Assembly: GCA_023014485.1 (NCBI GenBank)
Contig: JAJOZX010005519.1
Location: 36,001 to 100,000, forward strand
Direction of reading: 5' to 3'
DNA from: Bathynomus jamesi
Taxonomy: Eukaryota; Arthropoda; Malacostraca; Isopoda; Cirolanidae
Length of the DNA: 64,000 bases
The position numbers and the translations under genes are program-made. The notes beneath the pieces were generated by a model that saw only the letters and a program-made list of their open reading frames with translations, made no database searches and had not been told where the DNA came from. Numbering within the stretch: position 1 is the stretch's first letter; each line of letters begins with the position of its first letter. Of the stretch, positions 53,279 to 63,990 are shown piece after piece.

Positions 53279-54057
53279 CTGGATAGAAAAGTAGAAGGCT
53301 CTCTCCCCACCCTCCGCTCCCTCCCTGCCAGAGGCAGGTACGGAAAAAGGTTGAAGAAAATACCTTGACCCTGGAAAAGTAGCCAAGGAAATTTTTCAGG
53401 AAAGTGGAGAATATATAAATAGCTCTATATTTACCTTGCTCACAGAGACACCGTGCAAGCGAACTCCTGCAGAGTTTTCTTATGTTTTAATCTTAAACTA
53501 TCAACGTGTTCAGTAAAGTAATTCCCACATATACTAGTCCTAAATCGTTTCAAATCCAACTTCTAACCATTGTTGCGAGTTGGGTTATCATTTGAACTAA
53601 ACATGCTTCTAAAATCGACATCTTTGAACCCGCGTCACGTAAGCGTCGATTGTAGCCCATATGCCTAACGGAAGGGATTAACTTTGTGGCATTTTTCGCT
53701 AGATTTCAATCCACCTACCTACTTCCCCACCAATACCCAGCGCGCGCCCTTCGGCCATTAGCCGGCGGTGAGGTACCTTATCAAAGGCCTTCTAATCAAT
53801 CGCCCTACTCTTATCATACTCACTCAACATGACGTAGAAAAACTCGAGCATGATGGTGAGACACGACCTATGCCGTCTAAACCCATGTTGGAGTCCCCAA
53901 GTAGCTTGTAGGAATCCAAATGGTCAACAATCCTACCCGCTATTATCCTCTAATTATTTACCTACAACTGAAGTGAAATGGTGTTATTTATAGAGGTTCT
54001 AAAGCCTCTCTTCCCACGCATGAGGTAGCAGTAGGGTCCTAATCGTAAGAGTAGAGA
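53279..54057 (-). mobile_element. Mosaic, internally deleted CR1 copy (right part of B5)
   Basis: Continues the family-A 3' UTR (GGATAGAAAAGTAGAAGGC..) to about 53506, then B-type ORF2 pieces joined by several deletions (for example AACCCGCGTCACGTAAGCGT and GTGGCATTTTTCGC). It ends at TAGAGGTTCTAAAGCCTCTC. The copy at 59195-59796 shares most of the deletion joins. No usable frame. Confidence 0.8.
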
Positions 54058-54392
54058 AAGAGAGTTACAAGGAGTTACAAGGACAAGAGGAAGCCTCAAA
54101 GACCTTTTGGTCCACTCTGGGAGGTTCCTGTTATTAGAAGTTTATTTTTCTTTCAACTATCCTAGCAGTAGTAGAAAACTGGATAGAAAAGTAGAAGGCT
54201 CTCTCCCCACCCTCCGCTCCCTCCCTGCCAAAGGCAGGTACGGAATAAGGTTGAAGAATATACCTTGACCCTGGAAAAGTAGCCAAGGAAATTTTACAGG
54301 AAAGTGGAGAATATATAAATAGCTCTATATTTAGCTTGCTCACAGAGACACCGTGCAAGCGAACTCCTGCAGAGTTTTGTTATGTTTTAATC

Positions 54393-57150
54393 TTAAACTA
54401 TGAGAGTATTCAGTACTTTGTCTAGCCTATTTTTAAACACATTTACACTTTGACTGGAAACAACCTCTGAGGGAAGTTGGTTCCAGATATTAACTATTTT
54501 ATAGGAAAAGAAATTTCCGCAGACAGAGGTCCTAAATGTCTTTAGTTCCAGTTTAAACCCATTATTTCTTGTCGGATTGGCATTAAGTGAGAATAAGTTT
54601 CTGTAATCCACCCTGTCTATTCCTTTGAGCATCTTGAAGACTTGAATAAGCTGACCCCGCAACCTCCTCGTCTCTAAGCAAAACAGATTTAGGCGCTCCA
54701 ATCTCCGTTGGTAGCTTTGCATTCTCATTGAAGGGATCAATTTTGTAGCCCTTGCTTGTACTCTTTCTAACCTTTCTATATCCTTCCTCAGGGATGGAGA
54801 CCAAAACTGCGCACAGTATTCCAGTTGAAGTCTGACTAGAGAATTATAGAGAGACATTACAGTCTCCTTGTTCCGAAACTGGAACTGTCTTTTAATATAA
54901 CCTTATAATTTTAAGGCCCTCTTTTCGACTTCTGCAGAGTGCTTCGACGATTTCAGATCGTTGCTGATATAGACTCCTAAGTCTTTCTCTAGATCGGTCT
55001 CAGTCAAATTCCTTCCCAAGAGAGAGTAATCGGTCTTTGGGTTTTTATAACCTATGTGCATTACATTACATTTGTCCAAGTTGAATGGCATCTGCCAAGT
55101 AGCAGACCATTCGCCCAACCTGTCAAGATCGTTCTGAAGCGTTCTTACGCCCTCCTCAGTACCTACACTACTTCCTAACTTCGTATCGTCTGCAAATTTG
55201 GAGATTGCACTTAGAAGCCCGACGTCTATATCGTTAATATAGATGATAAAAAGTAAAGGACCCAGCACAGAACCCTGTGGGACACCACTGGTGACGGGTG
55301 CCCACTCCGAAGCCACTCCATTTATTACCACACTCTGCTTTCTATCTTTTAACCAATCCTCAATCCAGTTGGAAACGAGCCCGGTGATTCCTAGTCCTTT
55401 GACTTTAGCTATCAATCTAGCGTGAGGGACTTTGTCAAAGGCTTTTTGAAAGTCGAGATACACTATATCTATTGCCCTACTTGCATCGTACAGTGTATGC
55501 ATATTATGGAAAAATTCTAACAGGTTTGTCAGACAGGATCTATGTCGCCTAAATCCATGTTGAGAATAAAAAATTAGATTGTTAGATTCAAGGTGATATA
55601 CAATACGTTTTGTAATGATGGATTCCAACAGTTTGCCGACAACTGATGTTAAACTGATCGGGCGATAATTACAAGGATTTTCCCTATCACCCTTTTTAAA
55701 GATAGGTGTTACATTTGCTAACTTCCAGTCGGTTGGAACTTTCCCTAACTCTATTGATTGTTTGAATATGGTTGCTAAGTCGTCCACAACATTGTGGCTG
55801 ACCTCTTTTAATACCCTTGGAAGAAATAAGTCGGGACCTGGTGATTTGTATTTATTCATCTTATCAATTAATTGCTGTACCTCATTTCTCGTAAAACTTA
55901 TGGTCTCTACAGGATTGTCACCATCATATGTAATCCGAGGACTTGGCACTTCTATTGTGTCTTCCTCCGTGAAGACTGTAATGAAGAACTCATTTAACGT
56001 ATTAGCTATATCTTTATCACTGAATTTTAGTACGCCATTTCTATCTTTTAAGGGGCCTACAGAATTTTTAATTGGCTTTCTGCTATTAACATGGGCAAAA
56101 AATTCTTTAGGGTTAACTTTACAGAGTGAGGCAACTCTAGCTTCTTCTTCACGTTTGGCTGATCTAATTAAGGACTTAACCCTCCTCCGTAGGTTTATAT
56201 AGTTTTCTGAATTAGTGTGGTTGAAATGCGACTTAAGTAGTTTGTAGGCTCTATTTCTTCCCGTAATAGCCCTCCTAATTTCATTGTTAAACCATTTCGG
56301 TGACTTTGTTGACAAGGAAACCATTTTAGTGGGTATAAAAGTATTCTGTAATATTCTAAATTGATCCCTATATGAGCTCCAGGTGACATTGACATCCTCA
56401 CTTATTAGAACTTCAAGTGTGTCTAAACTACTTCGTAAGCTTTCAAAATTTGCTCTCGAGAAATCCAGTCTTTCACGAGTCTTTTCGCGTGTATTAACTG
56501 GAACCCTGAGGTCAAACCTAATCAAATTATGATCGCTGTTACTTAAATTTTCACCAATAGTCAGGTTAGAGACTAGGTCATCTTCGTTCGTGAATATGAG
56601 GTCTAGTTTATTATTACCCCTAGTAGGCCCGTCAACCCATTGACTTAATAAGTTATCATCGGCAAATTCCAACAGTCTTGAGCCCTCAGCATCAGCTGTT
56701 TTGTTTTCCCAATTTACATTACCACAATTAAAATCACCAAAAATCACACTGATCTTATTATTCACTATTCTGCTTAATTTGTTATACAAGTTTATATCCT
56801 ATCCACGGTAGTGAGGTGGTCTATATACTAGAAGTAGCTGCACTACTTTATTATTTAGGTTTAGATCAATTCCCAACATTTCATGAGCAGATACGATATT
56901 ACTGTTTACTGGGTGCAGGGAGTCCCGAGCATACAAAAGTACACCCGCCGCCTTCCCTTCCGTTCCTATCTTTGTGAAACATTTTGTAACCTACCATTTC
57001 AAATTCTCCTACAAAATCCCTTGATTCAGAATGAATCCAGGATTCCGTTATTCCATGATATCAAAGTTCTCAGTTTTGACAAGCGCTATAAATTCCATTA
57101 GTTTGTTTCTAATTGACCTAGCATTGAAGAGCACAGTTTTGAGTGATTTT
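54393..57150 (-). pseudogene. ORF2 of copy A3: endonuclease-RT
   Basis: The 628-residue frame (56789-54903) runs from the endonuclease (VIFGDFNCGNVNWE, SNSDHNLIRF) through the RT: NVTPIFKKGDRENPCNYRP, QHGFRRHRSCLTNLLEF, YLDFQKAFDKVPH, SGVPQGSVLGPLLFI and SKFADDTKLGSSVG. The N-terminal endonuclease part (NARSIRNKLMEF to 57150) is separated by indels at about 56800-57055. The C-terminal domain (VQARATKLIPSMRMQ to VLNTLIV) is split off at about 54900 (KRALKL|LGYI). This is the longest RT frame in the window. Confidence 0.9.
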
Positions 57151-57204
57151 AAGTTGTGGTTTTTCCTAACTGGCCTGAGTCGTTTCCCGACGCAGTTGAA
57201 CTAA

Positions 57205-57500
57205 CTACTGGGGGAGTGGGACTAACTACTGGGGAGGGGACTAACTGCTGGGGGAGGGGGCTAACTGCTGGGAGAGGGGGCTAACTGCTGGGGAGGGGGC
57301 TAACTGCTGGGAGGGGGCTAACTGCTGGGAGAGGGGGCTAACTGCTGGGAGAGGGGGCTAACTGCTGGGGAGGGGGTAACTGCTGGGAGGGGGGGCTAAC
57401 TGCTGGGGAGGGGGCTAACTGCTGGGAGGGGGGGCTAACTGCTGGGGAGGGGGACTAACTGCTGGGGGAGGGGGACTAACTGCTGGGGGAGTAGGTTTAA
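57205..57500. repeat. ORF1-tail minisatellite of copy A3
   Basis: About 14 units of GGGCTAACTGCTGGGAGGGG type on the + strand, with frequent loss of single G in the runs. Confidence 0.9.
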
Positions 57501-58500
57501 CTGTTTGGGGAGCAGGATCAATTGCTGGTTTGGGGGGTCCTAGTTTAAAAAGATTGTACAAATTAATGTTCAGTAAATCCCATACTTCTTTTTCCCCTTC
57601 TGGTTAAAATGATCCCGTCCGAACCAAAGTATTCCCCATTTCCGTAGAATGTAGGCCAAAAATCGACAAACTTTAGGCCTTTTTCCTCACACATGCGTTT
57701 AACTCTTTTATTTATGTAATGGCTTTACTTAGAGTATAGTCACTAGCACGCATTCGAGGGAGAATTCCTACGACCATACCCATGTCTGTCCTATCCCTAA
57801 CCTTGTCAGTTAGGTTCTTAAATTCTTTTATAATGGACTCTGTCTGCCCTCCTGTCCCTCCCAGAAAAACGTCATTGCCACCAACATGGACAATGATAGG
57901 GCAACTCTTATTCTTGATATTAATTTTGCCTAATTCCCTATTAATTCTGGCTTGTGGCACCCGGAAAACATCGGAGTTTTCTCTTGGTCACGCGTCTTGC
58001 TCCGAAAAAGTCCCCTTGATCCTTACATAGAATCCCCAATTAAAAAGGATTCATCCTCCTCATCAGCAAGTAAGTGAAACTTATTTTTGATGGTAATGGG
58101 TTCCAAATCCTTATGTTTTGGTTTTGGTTTGGAGGGTCTTTTATTTTTGACCAATTTGAATTCTTGTTCCTCCGTTCTATTTTCCGGAATAGTCACCGTG
58201 TTTTCCAAGCGTGCCACGCTTTGTTCTAGATGCTTAATCTTACAGTTTAAATCTGCTGGTGTGTTTTTAGTTTGATCTTGTCCACTGGGTTGGATTTCCA
58301 GTGCTACGACCCTAGCTTCAAGCTTTTTTTATTCCTTTAGCTCTTTAACTTCCTTTTCGTGGTTGTCTCTAAGTTTACAAAACAAACATACACTAAGGGA
58401 TGTGATATCGCTGATACTACCTTCAGGGAAGTCAACGCACCAATGATTAACTTTACATTTAAAGCATTCTGCTTTCAATTTAGCTGGCCCTGCCATATTT
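57490..58500 (-). pseudogene. ORF1 of copy A3: zinc finger, coiled coil, SGNH esterase, multiply frameshifted
   Basis: Start MAGPAKLKAECFKCK near 58494 and zinc-finger part as in B2. Breaks at about 58330 (KELKE|), 58025 (GDSM|, just after the nucleophile block FLIGDSM), 57965 and 57715, separating the GGND block (VHVGGNDVFLGGTGG) and the FWPTFYGNGEYFGSDG block. All esterase blocks are present at the DNA level. Confidence 0.85.
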
Positions 58501-58594
58501 TCTCTTTTTTTTTTTCTGAATACTCTGAATAAGATAAAGCGTTCTAGCAATGAAAACTATCAAAAACGTTCTGACCAGTATATAAAAAAGGGGG

Positions 58595-59026
58595 GGGGGG
58601 TGAATTCATCCCGCGCGTAGACGCATCCACCTATTTGCAAGTGACGTTCATCCCTTCCAGAAGACTACACCTCTTGCTGCTGACGCACCGACCAAAGGTC
58701 TCCCCAGGGCCGGACAGTCCCAAACGTGTCGCAGCTACCAACTGACAAACACTCGCGACGCAGGCATCACGGATTTTCCGCCAGGAGCGACAGCGAGATG
58801 CAGCCCCTTACTAAGTCTTACTAGTCACTCACAAGCGGCCAGACTCTTAGAATCCAGTGTTCAAGGGATATCCCACCAGACCCAGAGGCTACGCCCGAGA
58901 CTTTACGCTGGCCTGGCAGCCAGCTGGGCAGTAAAGCTCTCTCACCTCAGAGCAGTACAGCCAAGCACCATCAATTGGTCACCAAAGAACGGTCGCAGGG
59001 GGCTGGTCAGGCCATTACGCGTTTGG
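58595..59026. other. GC-richer sequence of unknown origin between CR1 copies
   Basis: About 430 bp beginning GTGAATTCATCCCGCGCGTA, more GC-rich than the surroundings, with no reading frame of note and no similarity to any other part of the window. It could be a family-B 5' region, a host segment or another repeat. Confidence 0.4.
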
Positions 59027-59796
59027 AGAGAGAGAGAGAGAGAGTTACAAGGAAAAGAAGTACCTCAAAAGGCCTTGCGGCCCATACTGAGGAGGTACCA
59101 ATGACAACGGGTGCCAGGGAAAATTTTCTGCACCCTCAAATAGTGTGCAAGATTTGGTCTAACCTTTTCTTGGACTGATCCACAGAGGAACTGTTCACAA
59201 CTTCTGAAGGTAACCTGTTCCACGTGTCACAGATCTTATACGTAAAGTAATTCCCACACATACTAGTCCTAAACCGTTTCAAATCCAACTTCCAACCATT
59301 GTTGCGAGTTGTGTTATCATTTAAACTAAACATGCTTCTAAAATCGACATCTTTGAACCTGCGTCACGTAAGCGTCGATTGTAGCCCATATGCCTAATGG
59401 AAGGGATTAACTTTGTGGCATTCTTCAGCCGGTTTTCAATCCACTTACCTACTTCCCCACCAATACCCAGCACGCGCACTTTAGCCATTAGCCAGCGGTG
59501 AGGTACCTTATCAAGGGCTTTCTAATCAATCGCCCAACTCTTATCATACTCACTCAACATGACGTGAAAAAACTCGAGCATGTTGGTGAGACACGACCTA
59601 TGCCGTCTAAACCCATGTTGGAGTCCCCAAGTAGCTTGTAGGAATCCAAATGTTCAACAATCCTACCCGCTATTATCCCCTCTAATTATTTACCTACAAC
59701 TGAAGTGAAATGGCGTTATCTATAGAGGTTCCAAAGCCTCTCTTCCCACGCATGAGGTAGCAGTTGGGTCCTAATCGTAAGAGTAGAGAAAAAGAG
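59027..59796 (-). mobile_element. Internally deleted CR1 family B copy B6
   Basis: (GA)n, B tail, the B ORF2 C-terminal end (FSLNDNTTRNNGWKLDLKRF to ILHTI, 59333-59136), then the same deletion series as 53507-53990 and the same end TAGAGGTTCCAAAGCCTCTC. Unlike B4 and B7 it lacks the family-A segment. Confidence 0.85.
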
Positions 59797-60070
59797 TTAA
59801 TACTAAAAGTTTTTTTTTTTTTTCTGCAGTCAGAGGAGAACATCATTAACCTAAACTAAAAGGACAGAGTAGGGATGGGAAGGGGTCCTAGTAGCCCACG
59901 GGACAGGTTTGTACAACAGACTTCACCCGCCCTCCCAAAAGAGAGAGAACCTAAAGGAATTGCCAGCCAATTTCTCTAGAATCCCACGACTCGGGACCGG
60001 AGGGCTGTCACACCCCAAGTATAAAGTTTACTACACCCAGAAGGAACGTGCATAACCTTTATACCCCCTG
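59797..60070. other. Unassigned sequence between CR1 copies
   Basis: A T run (59810-59824), then GC-richer sequence with no gene, up to the 3' end of the next CR1 copy at about 60071. Confidence 0.4.
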
Positions 60071-61424
60071 CGGAGAGAGTGTTACAAGGAGTTACAAGGA
60101 AAAGAAGTACCTCAAAAGGCCTTGCGGCCCATACCGAGGAGGTACCAATGGCAACGGGTGCCAGGGAAAATTTTGTAAAAAGTTTATTTTTCTTTCAACT
60201 ATCCTAGCAGTAGTAGAAAACTGGATAGAAAAGTAGAAGGCTCTCTCCCCACCCTCCGCTCCCTCCCTGCCAGAGGCAGGTACGGAAAAAGGTTGAAGAA
60301 AATACCTTGACCCTGGAAAAGTAGCCAAGGAAATTTTACAGGAAAGTGGAGAATATATAAATAGCTCTATATTTAGCTTGCTCACAGAGACACCGTGCAA
60401 GCGAACTCCTACAGAGTTTTCTTATGTTTTATTCAGTACTTTGTCTAGCCTATTTTTAAACACATTTACACTTTGACTGGAAACAACCTCTGAGGGAAGT
60501 TGGTTCCAGACATTAACTATTTCATAGGAAAAGAAATTTCCGCAGACTGAGGTCCTAAATGTCTTTACACACTCAAATAGTGTGCAAGATTTCGTCTACC
60601 CTTTTCTTGAACTGATCCACAGAGGAACTGTTCACAACTTCCGAAGGTAACCTGTTCCATGTGTCACAGATCTTATACGTAAAGTAATTCCCACACACAC
60701 TAATCCTAAACCGTTTCAAATCCAACTTCCAACCATTGTTGCGAGTTGGGTTATCATTTAAACTAAACATACTTCTAAAATCGACATCGTTCAACCCGCG
60801 AAAGAGCTTGAAAACCTCGATCAGTTGACCGCGCAGCCTCCGAGTTTCAAGCGAAAACAAGTTCAGGGCGCGTAACCGTCGATTGTAGCCCAAATGCCTA
60901 ACAGAAGGGATTAACTTTGTGGCCCTCGCCTGCACTCGCTCCAGCCTCTCAATATCTTTCCTGAGGGTGGGCGACCAGAACTGCACAGCATACTCCAGGT
61001 GCGGCCGAACAAGGGAATTGTACAGTGAGAGCACAATCTCCTTGTTCCGAAACTGAAATTGCCTCCTGATATAACCCAATAGTTTCTGGGCTTTCTTTTC
61101 TACCTCTACACACTGTTTCGTAAACTTAAGGTCGCTGCTAATTAGCACACCCAAGTCCTTTTCTAAATCAGTCACCTCGATATTACTACCCAACATCGAG
61201 TAGTCCGACTTGGGATTGGCGTAGCCAATGTGCATCACTTTGCATTTACCCAAGTTAAACGGCATTTGCCATTTTTCGGACCACTCTCCTATCCTACCTA
61301 GGTCCGCACGCAGTTGCTCGATCGCTTCGGGCGTCCCAACATTGGCCCCAAGCTTGGTGTCATCAGCGAATTTGGCGATCCGACTGACGATGCCACCGTC
61401 GATATCATTTATGTAAATGATAAA
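60071..61424 (-). mobile_element. Mosaic CR1 copy B7, inserted into a Penelope-like element
   Basis: Same build as B4: B tail, family-A segment (60173-60565), then B ORF2. The 5' truncation lies at ATCATTTATGTAAATGATAA (61403-61423), where Penelope coding sequence begins on the opposite strand. Confidence 0.9.
60573..61424 (-). pseudogene. ORF2 of copy B7: last RT motifs and C-terminal domain
   Basis: From the junction: TFIIYINDIDGGIVSRI, KFADDTKLGANVGTPEAIEQ, MHIGYANPKSDYSMLGSNIE, QFWSPTLRKDIERLERVQAR, LKLFRGLNDVDFRSMFSLND and KKRVDEILHTI. The frame is intact to its stop at 60573. Upstream RT motifs are missing through 5' truncation, so no activity is expected. Confidence 0.9.
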
Positions 61425-61426
61425 AG

Positions 61427-62136
61427 TGTACGTAGGACATGACACCCCAACTAAGAAGGCCATTTTTTCATCAATGTTTCTCCGCGCCCTTACGATCGCC
61501 AGTCCGGAATACATCGATGCCGAATTGGAAAAAATCAACGGTATTGGAAGTGATCTGTGTTATCCATCTGCGTTTATGGAATCTTGTCTCAACAAGGCAA
61601 AACGAACTTTCTATCGTGTCAATAATAACACTCGTACTTTGTCAAAAAATATTTTAGTACTTCCATTTTTCCCGGGCTTTTTAGGCATTGCTAATGTACT
61701 TAAACTTTTGGATATTAATGTAGTATTTTCATATAACAATATTGTGAAAAATATCATAGTAAAAAATAGCCCTACCAATAATTCAGGCATTATCTATAAA
61801 ATTGGTTGTAAACAATGTGATTCCTTTTACATAGGTCAGACGGGAAAGGATTTGCACACACATATAAAACAGCATCAATATTCCGTTAGAACAGGACAGT
61901 TGTCCAGTGCCCTTTTTGTCCATTTGTCAGAGTTATCCCACTGTATTGATTGGAATAATACTTCAGTTTTATTCCACTCTAGCAACATTGTTAATAGAAA
62001 TATTCTTGAGTCTGCCATTATCCAACTTTCAAATAACTTCAACATAAGCAAAGGTCTTTTTCAACTCGATCCTGTTGTTTTGAATTCCTTCAAAACAGAT
62101 TTAGATAAGAAGGGTAGAACGCTAAATCTTTGGTAA
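61427..62136 (+). pseudogene. Penelope-like RT C-terminus and GIY-YIG endonuclease, 5' truncated
   Basis: The frame reads VYVGHDTPTKKAIFSSMFLR and TIASPEYIDAELEKI, then KAKRTFY (the linker after the RT palm), then the endonuclease: GIIYKIGCKQCDSFYIGQTG, with GIY/YIG blocks and a CxxC pair, HIKQHQYSVRTG, and a late Glu in NILESAIIQLSN. The Arg usually found after YIGQTG.. is not obvious (LHTHIKQH). It ends at 62136. In Penelope elements the endonuclease makes the target nick for reverse transcription. About two thirds of the protein (RT) is missing because of the CR1 insertion, so the copy is dead. Confidence 0.85.
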
Positions 62137-62358
62137 ACTTGTATGCTACTTTATTAACTTTTAATTTTCATTTTATTTTTATATATATCGAAACTTGACC
62201 ATAAAAGGCAGTGTGTTAAAACCCGGGCAGATTTCCAGTATAAATTTGTATTTTTATAATTCATTTGATCTTGTGCTAAAAATTGATATTTTTCCTTACA
62301 AATCTGTATGCCTCTCTGATAATTTTTTAATTTTTATTTTTACTTCTCCGTTCATTGC

Positions 62359-62415
<57 letters not shown>
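62359..62415. repeat. (TA)n then (TATG)n microsatellite
   Basis: TA run followed by ATGT-type repeats to about 62452 and TTTA repeats to about 62475. Confidence 0.9.
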
Positions 62416-62424
<9 letters not shown>

Positions 62425-62526
62425 GTATGTAATATGTATGTATGTATGTATGTTATTTATTTATTTATTTATTTTTTCTTTCTTTCTGTAACCTATATAT
62501 AGGGTGTAACCCTTTTATGTACTTCA

Positions 62527-62566
62527 GTGTTCCTGAGGATGTCATTAGACGAAAGCGCTTGAGCAC
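62527..62566 (+). ncRNA. Hammerhead ribozyme of the Penelope-like element
   Basis: GTGTTC (62527-62532), CTGAGGA core (62533-62539), stem II TGTC-ATTA-GAC (62540-62550), GAA core, AGCGCT (palindromic stem III, 62554-62559), T at the cleavage site, GAGCAC (62561-62566). Stem I pairs over six positions with one G-T. Both invariant cores (CUGANGA and GAA) are intact. The tiny self-complementary stem III suggests a dimeric hammerhead, as described for Penelope-like elements. Cleavage is predicted just before GAGCAC. Confidence 0.8.
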
Positions 62567-62639
62567 CATTTTGTGTTTCCTTTCCTTCGTGGTTTTATTC
62601 ATCATAAATATTTTTCAAGTGTTACTTTCGTGAAATAAT

Positions 62640-62640
<1 letters not shown>

Positions 62641-62708
<68 letters not shown>
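62641..62708. repeat. (TA)n microsatellite
   Basis: About 33 TA units after the Penelope 3' end. Confidence 0.95.
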
Positions 62709-62710
<2 letters not shown>

Positions 62711-63715
62711 TATAAACTGTATACCACTATGAGCATATGGCGTACTTAGCCTTCACTGAATACGAAATATGGCAGTACGAAAGATTTGGTGTTCAGTGTA
62801 TGAATTTTGCCAATTTTATATCTGATGTTACGTTAGCTAAACTTCGTTAATTTATGTTGATGTACGTTAAGCTGTTGACTCAGTTCAACAGATTGTAAAG
62901 ATCGTGTTGAATTTAAATACAGGTGAATACACTAGTCTAAGAATGAATGAGAGGAATACAGACCAGATAGGCAGAAATAATATACATACAGACATAGTGC
63001 AGAAATGATAGTGTGCATGCAGACATAGTGCAGAAATGATACGGGACACTCACAGAGAAGCACAGTGTAGAAATGATACGGGACACTCACAGACAGGCAC
63101 AGTGCAGAAATGATACGGGACACTCACAGAGAGGCACAGTGCAGAAATGATACGGGACATTGAGTAAAATCGGTAAATGAGGGTATATTTATAAACTATA
63201 TATAGTATGCTATTTATAAATGGGGACTATATTGTAATGTATATAATTTCGAGATACAAATAATGGATTTAATTGTAATGCAGCCAAATGTGCAATCTAT
63301 GATTCGATGACGTTTATAAGTAGAGAGATGGACGTAAGATAATTACAATTAATATCATTAATTTCATAATAAATGAGAAATGGAGAAAAGCTCGAATAAA
63401 TGTGATGAAAATATAAAGCAATCTCAAAGGTTAATTTCCTTTTCTCTTTGATTGAGGGTAAGAATAAAGGACATTTGTGTTTCGAGCAAACTTCTCATGA
63501 TACAAATATGGAATTGGTCCGAACTTGCGAATAGTAAATTGCTTGGTTGTGACTAGAATGATTCATTCATTCATCGATTTCCTCCTGCTTTTGAAGAAAG
63601 GGTAGCCTACTTTCTACTCTCGGCGCTGGGGTTTTCTTAACACACAAAAAAAAGGCGCAATTTTTTTTTTGTAGGGGGAGGGGGTTAACCATTCATCTGT
63701 TCCATTCGTCCCATC
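62709..63715. other. Non-coding stretch
   Basis: Apart from the minisatellite at 62990-63160 nothing is recognised; AT-rich, with A and T runs near 63640-63670. Confidence 0.5.
62990..63160. repeat. ~38-bp minisatellite (CAGTGCAGAAATGATACGGG)
   Basis: Four to five tandem copies of AGTGCAGAAATGATACGGGA followed by CACTCACAGAGAGGCAC; the first copies are divergent. Confidence 0.9.
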
Positions 63716-63990
63716 CAGTGGTGTAGTCGTAATTTCTTTAGTGGGGTAACTTGCAACAACAATTTTTCTTATATAGCGTTTCTATAAAATTCTACAGCGT
63801 TTTTACATTTTATTATTTACATTCCCAAAAACACGTTGAAATTGAAGGGGTTAGGAAAGAAATATAGTTAGAGTATCTATTACAAAAATGTTCAGTAGAA
63901 ACAGCAAAAAATAAAAAAAATATAAATTTAGTAAAATAAAACCAGTGGGGTGACGTCGTTACCTTGCGTTACCCGCGGACTACACCACTG
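63716..63990. mobile_element. hAT MITE (CAGTGGTGTAGTC ends)
   Basis: Inverted ends CAGTGGTGTAGTC / GACTACACCACTG, with a perfect 8-bp duplication GTCCCATC (63708-63715, 63991-63998). The 275 bp have no gene. Confidence 0.95.

Larger units (their letters stand above)
54058..58594 (-). mobile_element. CR1-group retrotransposon, family A, copy A3 (near full length)
   Basis: In sense: 5' end with a C run (58586-58594), short 5' UTR (TTTTTTATATACTGGTCAGA), ORF1, a ~300-bp Pro-rich minisatellite, ORF2, 3' UTR, then CTCCTTGTAACTCTC at 54058. ORF1 shows many 1-2-base gaps compared with B2, whereas much of ORF2 is open for 628 residues. Confidence 0.9.
61425..62640 (+). mobile_element. Penelope-like element, 5' part lost
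   Basis: Holds the end of the RT thumb/linker, a complete GIY-YIG endonuclease, and a 3' region with (TA)n and a hammerhead ribozyme at 62527-62566. The CR1 copy B7 interrupts its 5' side. Fragments of the same terminal sequence occur at 2148-2230 and 34229-34303. Confidence 0.85.

Noticed and set aside
62195..62491. 98-residue open frame after the Penelope gene
   Set aside because: Largely a translation of (TA)n and TATG repeats in the 3' region.
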